DNA of 27,115 bases from contig CAXBBS010000021.1 of assembly GCA_963974485.1 (NCBI GenBank), positions 1 through 27,115 of the forward strand. The letters are read 5' to 3'. Made by a program: the position numbers and the translations under genes. Each line of letters opens with the position of its first letter. Position 1 is the first letter of the stretch. Source of the DNA: JAALKW01 sp963974485 (GTDB taxonomy: Bacteria > Pseudomonadota > Gammaproteobacteria > Legionellales > Legionellaceae). Below the pieces are notes generated by a model. It saw only the letters and a list, made by a program, of their open reading frames with translations. It ran no database searches and was not told where the DNA came from. Shown one piece after another: positions 23,174 through 27,115 of the stretch.

Positions 23174-24528
23174 ATCGTGATTGGCTTTGGAGTGATGGCT
23201 GTTTCTTAGGTATTTTGTTGGTCAGCGCTGTATGTATGATTTGGAGCGCACGCAAGCCACATCACCGTATGGCCTTCAAACGCTTGTTTGAAAAACCTGT
23301 GGCGGTAAGTGCAGCTATTTTTCTTTCGTTTTTTTTGATGATTGCGGTGTTTGACTCGATTCCTATGTATCACGTCAAAGGCTCGGTGTCTCAATCCATG
23401 CAACATACGACCTTGCTTGATAAAGCCCTTGCGCCTATCGGTGTGGTGGGGGAAACCACCTATTCGTCACCGCTGGCACTCACATCTTATGTCAGTAAAA
23501 CCGTGTGGGTTCATGGTATAGCTGAGCAAGTATACCCACGTTTACGTTATCCAGCCGAGCATTTTAAGACCCAAGCTGATATACATGTATTTTGTATGCA
23601 TGTGATTGAGAAAGCGCTATTGGATAGTTTCTTATGGGTGTTTGCTTTTTCGGTGGTGGTATGGGGGGTACGACGTATTTTAACGCAAGAAAAAGGCCTG
23701 AGTGTGGTGCCCAGCATGCCTTTCTTCTCGGCTTTAGTCACATTGTTTGTGTGCATCAGCATGGTATTAATTTTTTATGATGTATCACGTGAACTTCATG
23801 TGTTCGGTACCGGAAAAATAGGGCAGGATATTTTTTATCATGCCATAAAAAGCGTACGCACGGGCTTGGTGATTGGTTTACTCACCACGGTTTTCATGAT
23901 GCCTTTGGCACTTTCTTTTGGTGTGATGTCGGGCTATTTTGGCGGCTGGATTGATGATGTTGTTCAGTATATTTATACCACGTTGAGCTCGATACCGGGT
24001 GTTTTACTCATTACAGCCTCGGTGCTCTCGATACAAACCTATTTAGCTAATCATCCTCACTTGATATCCAATTTAGCAGATGATGCCGACGCGCGTTTGT
24101 TGGCGCTATGTTTTATTTTAGGGCTTACCAGTTGGACCACGTTATGTCGCCTGATTCGCGCCGAAGTTTTAAAATTACGAGAAATTGATTATGTTTTAGC
24201 CGGAACAGCCTTAGGCACCAGCCGTTTCAAAATCATGACCAAGCATTTACTACCTAACGTCATGCATATCGTGTTGGTGACGATGGTGTTAGATTTTAGT
24301 TTTCTCGTGTTAGCCGAAGCCGTACTTGCTTATATTGGCGTGGGTGTTTCTCCCATGACCATCAGTTGGGGGAACATGATTAATGCTGCACGTTTAGAGC
24401 TTTCACGTGAACCGGTGGTATGGTGGCCCATCTTGGCAGCGTTTAGTTTTATGTTTATGCTGGTTTTATCCAGCAATGTTTTTGCTGATGCCGTGCGTGA
24501 TGCGTTTGACCCACGGCAAGATGGGTGA
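23170..24528 (+). CDS. Peptide ABC transporter permease (DppC/YejE type), enlarged
   Basis: 452 aa, longer than the 300-340 residues usual for DppC-type or YejE-type permeases. The C-terminal half is standard: a GTGKIGQDIFYHAIKSVRTGL segment after the periplasmic loop, then spans, and the EAA loop IDYVLAGTALGTSRFKIMTKHLLPN with VLAEAVLAYIGVG after it. The N-terminal half has two extra spans (about residues 10-25 and 40-60) and a periplasmic-looking stretch around 75-145. The MYH and MQHTTLLDKALAP segments resemble the YejE N-terminus. Last gene of the visible operon; it stops 23 bases before the convergent repeat-protein gene, with no terminator seen. Confidence 0.9.
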   Translation: MNRDWLWSDGCFLGILLVSAVCMIWSARKPHHRMAFKRLFEKPVAVSAAIFLSFFLMIAVFDSIPMYHVKGSVSQSMQHTTLLDKALAPIGVVGETTYSSPLALTSYVSKTVWVHGIAEQVYPRLRYPAEHFKTQADIHVFCMHVIEKALLDSFLWVFAFSVVVWGVRRILTQEKGLSVVPSMPFFSALVTLFVCISMVLIFYDVSRELHVFGTGKIGQDIFYHAIKSVRTGLVIGLLTTVFMMPLALSFGVMSGYFGGWIDDVVQYIYTTLSSIPGVLLITASVLSIQTYLANHPHLISNLADDADARLLALCFILGLTSWTTLCRLIRAEVLKLREIDYVLAGTALGTSRFKIMTKHLLPNVMHIVLVTMVLDFSFLVLAEAVLAYIGVGVSPMTISWGNMINAARLELSREPVVWWPILAAFSFMFMLVLSSNVFADAVRDAFDPRQDG

Positions 24529-24551
24529 TTTTTTAACCATGAATTTTAATA

Positions 24552-27115
24552 TTATGGCTGTATGTGCGGATTTTCGCTCGAGTTATCTTCAGAATTTGAA
24601 TCTGAATCTGAATCTGAATCAGATTTAGATTCAGAAGAGCTTTCATTCTGATTGAATCGCTCTGCTTGTCGTTGGTTAAACGAAGCCGTATACCTGCTAA
24701 AGAATCCGTTCGATAAGCTGTCTGAATCCTCTTCATCGTTTAATGAGGTCTCCATTTCTTGGTTAAATGCATGTACTTCACGTTTAAAAAAACGGTTAAA
24801 CGAATCATCTGAATCTGATGCGTCTTGATTCGGGTTTAAAATTTCTTCCACCGGACTTGCTGAACGATATTCTGATTGTTCTTCCATGATGACTGCATTA
24901 TCATCATCTTTTTCTAATGGCATGTTGGTGACAGCATCAGCGATCTCTTGATTGAATATTTCATATACGACCATGTCAGTGAAATTCATCAAGGCGATAT
25001 CTTCAGGTGTCGGTGCCGGTGCCGGTGAAACTTTATTTTTGCGACAGTTCAAGTAACTTAAAGTAGCATAGCCTACAACGATAATACCCGTGATGCTGAT
25101 ATACAAAGCATTCCAATTGATAGAGTAAGATTGATTGTTATCCTCTAACTTAGCTAATGTTGGCATGGGCGATAATTTTATGCTTGGCGATACCGTGGTC
25201 GGAGCTGGAGATAAGCGTCGTGTAGGTGTTATCGATTTTTCAGCTAGACTAGGCTTCCAGGTTGGGGCTGGGGCGGGTTGTTCTGTCGGGTGTCCACTGG
25301 GAGCACCTCTTAAATATGTAGGGCGACCTGTCGGGAAACCTGTTGGATTGTCTGTTTGGGTGGGTGCATTCGTATCACCAATTAGCGTAGGTCGGTAGGT
25401 TGAGGGCCTAAATGACGGTCTGCTAGACGATGGGTTAGGAGAAGGTACGTGCGATGGCGGTGGTGACGGCCGAAACGAAGGTTTCCAGGTGGGTGGTGTT
25501 GACGGTACGGGTAAACCAAACTGAATAAAATCCGTGGCCGATGTTATGTTTCCTGAAAACAGTTCATAGGATAAAGGTGTTTGTGTTATATGTTGTGTGC
25601 TGGTTCTATCGAGCCTTAAGTCACTCGCGCCAAACGTAACTTCATCATTAAAAGCCCATTCAAAACCCACCGGTAATTGCGCGGGTTGAAATGTGTTTTG
25701 GTCAACAAATAGGGTCGATATAACCCGGTGAGCGCCCTCATAATATCTAATCGTAGCAATCACTCCATGACGTGTGTAGGTAAGTGAGGCACATGTAAGC
25801 TCTTTTTGGCCGTAAAAAATATTTAATTCGGCGATTTTATTGCCTTGCGCATCTAATTTAAGCATAAAGAGTCGTGCATTCGCCTGACCGCAGGTCGCTA
25901 AATATTCCAGATTATCAACATGCATCAAAGCGATATCATTTAAGATAGCATCGGTTCGTATAGGCCAGTTTTCTGCCATAGATAACGTGCTTTCAACTTG
26001 GTTTAGTTTGACGAGATTATAATAGAAGTTAGCACTTCTTATCGAAGATGTGAGCAAATAGAGACTGTTTGAGCCTGAGGTTATCGCCAAAGGTCGGTCT
26101 AAATTATTCGCAATGGGGTAACCTGCTGATAATATGTAAAAATCTGCTGTGACAGTATTGATAATACAAGTCAAATATTGAGATTGAAAGGTGTATTGAC
26201 CTGCTACATAAGTATTGTCATTGATAAATGCCATGCCTTTGATTGGTCGCGCAAAGATTGGTCGCGTAAACAAGCTACTCACGTAAGCTTGATTGGATAA
26301 AGTCAGGCCAGAAGTTGCATCGTGTTCTTCAATCAATATGCTGCCCGTACTCTGATAATTATGACGATTTTCTATCGTAGTAACTAACTGACCATTAGCC
26401 TGAATGTTGACATCAACAATTGTATATAGCGATGAAGGAAGACGTTTTCCCCAGGTTAAAACTTTATCTTCAAGATCAATCTTAACCAAGGTGGGTTCTC
26501 GATTTTCTGTTTTCCCAGCTATATAGAGGTTATTTCCTTCTGCAACTGCAGCGGTTGTTTCCCACGATAAATAATACGGCGACAGCACACCATCTAACTT
26601 ATCAAATAACATCAGGGCACTATTATCTTGAGTGTATAGTAGATTGACGAGTCCAAAAATATAATCCGGGGTTTGTGTGACATCGATGGGGCTTAAGCCA
26701 TGGCCCATAACGCCCCATACATTACCCCAGTTAGGAATAATTCCTACTGTAGGGGCATGTGTTTCACCTACGAAGGTTGGCCGAGATGTTGGATCGGCCG
26801 ACGGTTCTGCCGACGGGTACCCGCTGGGCATGGCGGAAGGCCAGCTTGTGGGCCAGGCGCTGGGCCATGAACTGGGTTGTCCACTGGGTTCCCCCGAGGG
26901 CTCACCGCTTGGATTAAATGTGGGATAAGCCGTTGGATCGAACGTTGGGTAAGCACTTGGATCCGACGAAGGTTCTGCCGACGGGTAGCCGCTGGGCATG
27001 GCGGAAGGCCAGCTTGTGGGCCAGGCGCTGGGCCAAGAGCTGGGTTGTCCACTGGGCTGACCTGAGGGCTCACCGCTTGGATTATACGAGGGGTAGGCCG
27101 TTGGATCGAACGTGG
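24552..27115 (-). CDS. Large Pro-Ser/Thr tetrapeptide-repeat membrane protein (5' end outside window)
   Basis: At least 853 codons are in frame; the start lies beyond the right edge. Numbering from the in-window Met at 26999: up to residue 74, and further upstream, the chain is tetrapeptides of the type PSxx/PTxx arranged in 56-residue units. Residues about 90-497 form a beta-rich domain with recurring hydrophobic strand blocks (NNLYIAGK, NTYVAGQY, NSLYLLTS), propeller-like. Residues about 498-614 are a second Pro-rich stalk. One membrane span lies at about 629-650, followed by C-R-K-N-K. The last 165 residues are acidic, with FNQ motifs and a Ser-Asp run. This is type I topology: repeats outside, acidic tail in the cytoplasm. 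Such repeats are typical of diatoms, oomycetes and some protists, so transfer from a eukaryote or mimicry is plausible. Confidence 0.85.
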   Translation of the reverse strand, partial: TFDPTAYPSYNPSGEPSGQPSGQPSSWPSAWPTSWPSAMPSGYPSAEPSSDPSAYPTFDPTAYPTFNPSGEPSGEPSGQPSSWPSAWPTSWPSAMPSGYPSAEPSADPTSRPTFVGETHAPTVGIIPNWGNVWGVMGHGLSPIDVTQTPDYIFGLVNLLYTQDNSALMLFDKLDGVLSPYYLSWETTAAVAEGNNLYIAGKTENREPTLVKIDLEDKVLTWGKRLPSSLYTIVDVNIQANGQLVTTIENRHNYQSTGSILIEEHDATSGLTLSNQAYVSSLFTRPIFARPIKGMAFINDNTYVAGQYTFQSQYLTCIINTVTADFYILSAGYPIANNLDRPLAITSGSNSLYLLTSSIRSANFYYNLVKLNQVESTLSMAENWPIRTDAILNDIALMHVDNLEYLATCGQANARLFMLKLDAQGNKIAELNIFYGQKELTCASLTYTRHGVIATIRYYEGAHRVISTLFVDQNTFQPAQLPVGFEWAFNDEVTFGASDLRLDRTSTQHITQTPLSYELFSGNITSATDFIQFGLPVPSTPPTWKPSFRPSPPPSHVPSPNPSSSRPSFRPSTYRPTLIGDTNAPTQTDNPTGFPTGRPTYLRGAPSGHPTEQPAPAPTWKPSLAEKSITPTRRLSPAPTTVSPSIKLSPMPTLAKLEDNNQSYSINWNALYISITGIIVVGYATLSYLNCRKNKVSPAPAPTPEDIALMNFTDMVVYEIFNQEIADAVTNMPLEKDDDNAVIMEEQSEYRSASPVEEILNPNQDASDSDDSFNRFFKREVHAFNQEMETSLNDEEDSDSLSNGFFSRYTASFNQRQAERFNQNESSSESKSDSDSDSDSNSEDNSSENPHIQP
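24597..24620. repeat. Hexanucleotide tandem repeat (TGAATC)x4
   Basis: Four perfect TGAATC units, with degenerate units on both sides. On the minus strand it encodes the Ser-Asp run near the end of the repeat protein (about residues 791-803). Gain or loss of a unit would keep the frame and change the run by two residues. Confidence 0.85.
26803..27115. repeat. 168-bp tandem repeat coding 56-residue units
   Basis: GGTTCTGCCGACGGGTA recurs at 26803 and 26971, a period of 168 bp or 14 tetrapeptides. Over the 145 bp of the second unit that fit in the window I count about 13 mismatches. The array runs off the window. The second unit is very G+C-rich on its first 100 bases (69 of 100 by hand count), unlike the AT-leaning surroundings. 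Confidence 0.9.

Noticed and set aside
24407..24628. Plus-strand frame running from the permease end into the TGAATC repeat
   Set aside because: It depends on the microsatellite for its tail, overlaps two real genes and has no ribosome-binding site.
25135..25398. Plus-strand Gly/Val-rich frame opposite the Pro-rich stalk
   Set aside because: Low-complexity mirror of the Pro/Thr codons, with no ribosome-binding site.
26768..27073. 101-codon Pro-rich frame on the minus strand within the tetrapeptide repeats
   Set aside because: It is a shifted reading of the 12-bp-based repeat. The frame that continues into the propeller-like domain and membrane span is the real one.
26803..27115. 168-bp repeats considered as a CRISPR or satellite array
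   Set aside because: There are no short repeats with unique spacers. The repeat is in frame throughout and codes tetrapeptides.

Overview
The window most likely comes from an intracellular or amoeba-associated gammaproteobacterium of the order Legionellales. Core genes (secDF-yajC, slt, rpe, zapD, a two-domain nadE) are gammaproteobacterial. One outer-membrane protein at 16860-17834 has the look of the Legionella major outer membrane protein family. Several accessory proteins (a class 3 lipase with a long tail, small helical orphan proteins, and a eukaryote-like Pro-Ser/Thr repeat protein) fit a life spent with protist hosts. No rRNA, tRNA, CRISPR array, transposase or integrase is visible. 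Species assignment is not possible from this sequence alone.

Layout. 1-960: an edge fragment, a small frameshifted reading frame and an unknown 181-aa protein. 968-1504: a small helical orphan protein (minus strand). 1662-2756: a multi-pass acyltransferase-like membrane protein of the HGSNAT/NagX type. 2737-6604 (minus): a compact operon of two outer-membrane beta-barrels, rpe and slt. 6750-8264: a lipase read divergently from that operon. 8332-10663 (minus): another helical orphan protein and nadE. 10851-14050: yajC-secD-secF, ending stop-to-stop against zapD (14047-14802, minus). 14962-18134: a DUF2147 gene whose last 195 bp are repeated perfectly at 17940-18134; between the copies lie a lipoprotein gene and the Legionella-type porin gene. 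18260-19006: a structured leader followed by a cupin-like protein. 19268-19861: a UspA-type protein and a tiny Cys-rich lipoprotein. 20022-24528: an oligopeptide-type ABC transporter (binding protein plus two permeases, no ATPase here). 24552-27115 (minus, open at the window edge): a giant surface-type protein with tetrapeptide repeats.

Much of the content concerns the envelope: Sec translocation, peptidoglycan turnover, porins, lipoproteins, peptide uptake and a predicted single-pass surface protein. The most unusual elements are four. First, the Pro-Ser/Thr repeat protein, which has a 56-residue higher-order repeat, a propeller-like ectodomain, one membrane span and an acidic tail with internal repeats. 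Second, the 2.7-kb porin/lipoprotein block bounded by 195-bp perfect direct repeats, which would leave an intact DUF2147 gene if it were excised. Third, an RNA leader upstream of the cupin gene that can form two mutually exclusive structures. Fourth, a possible shared C-terminal module in the lipase and the two orphan helical proteins.
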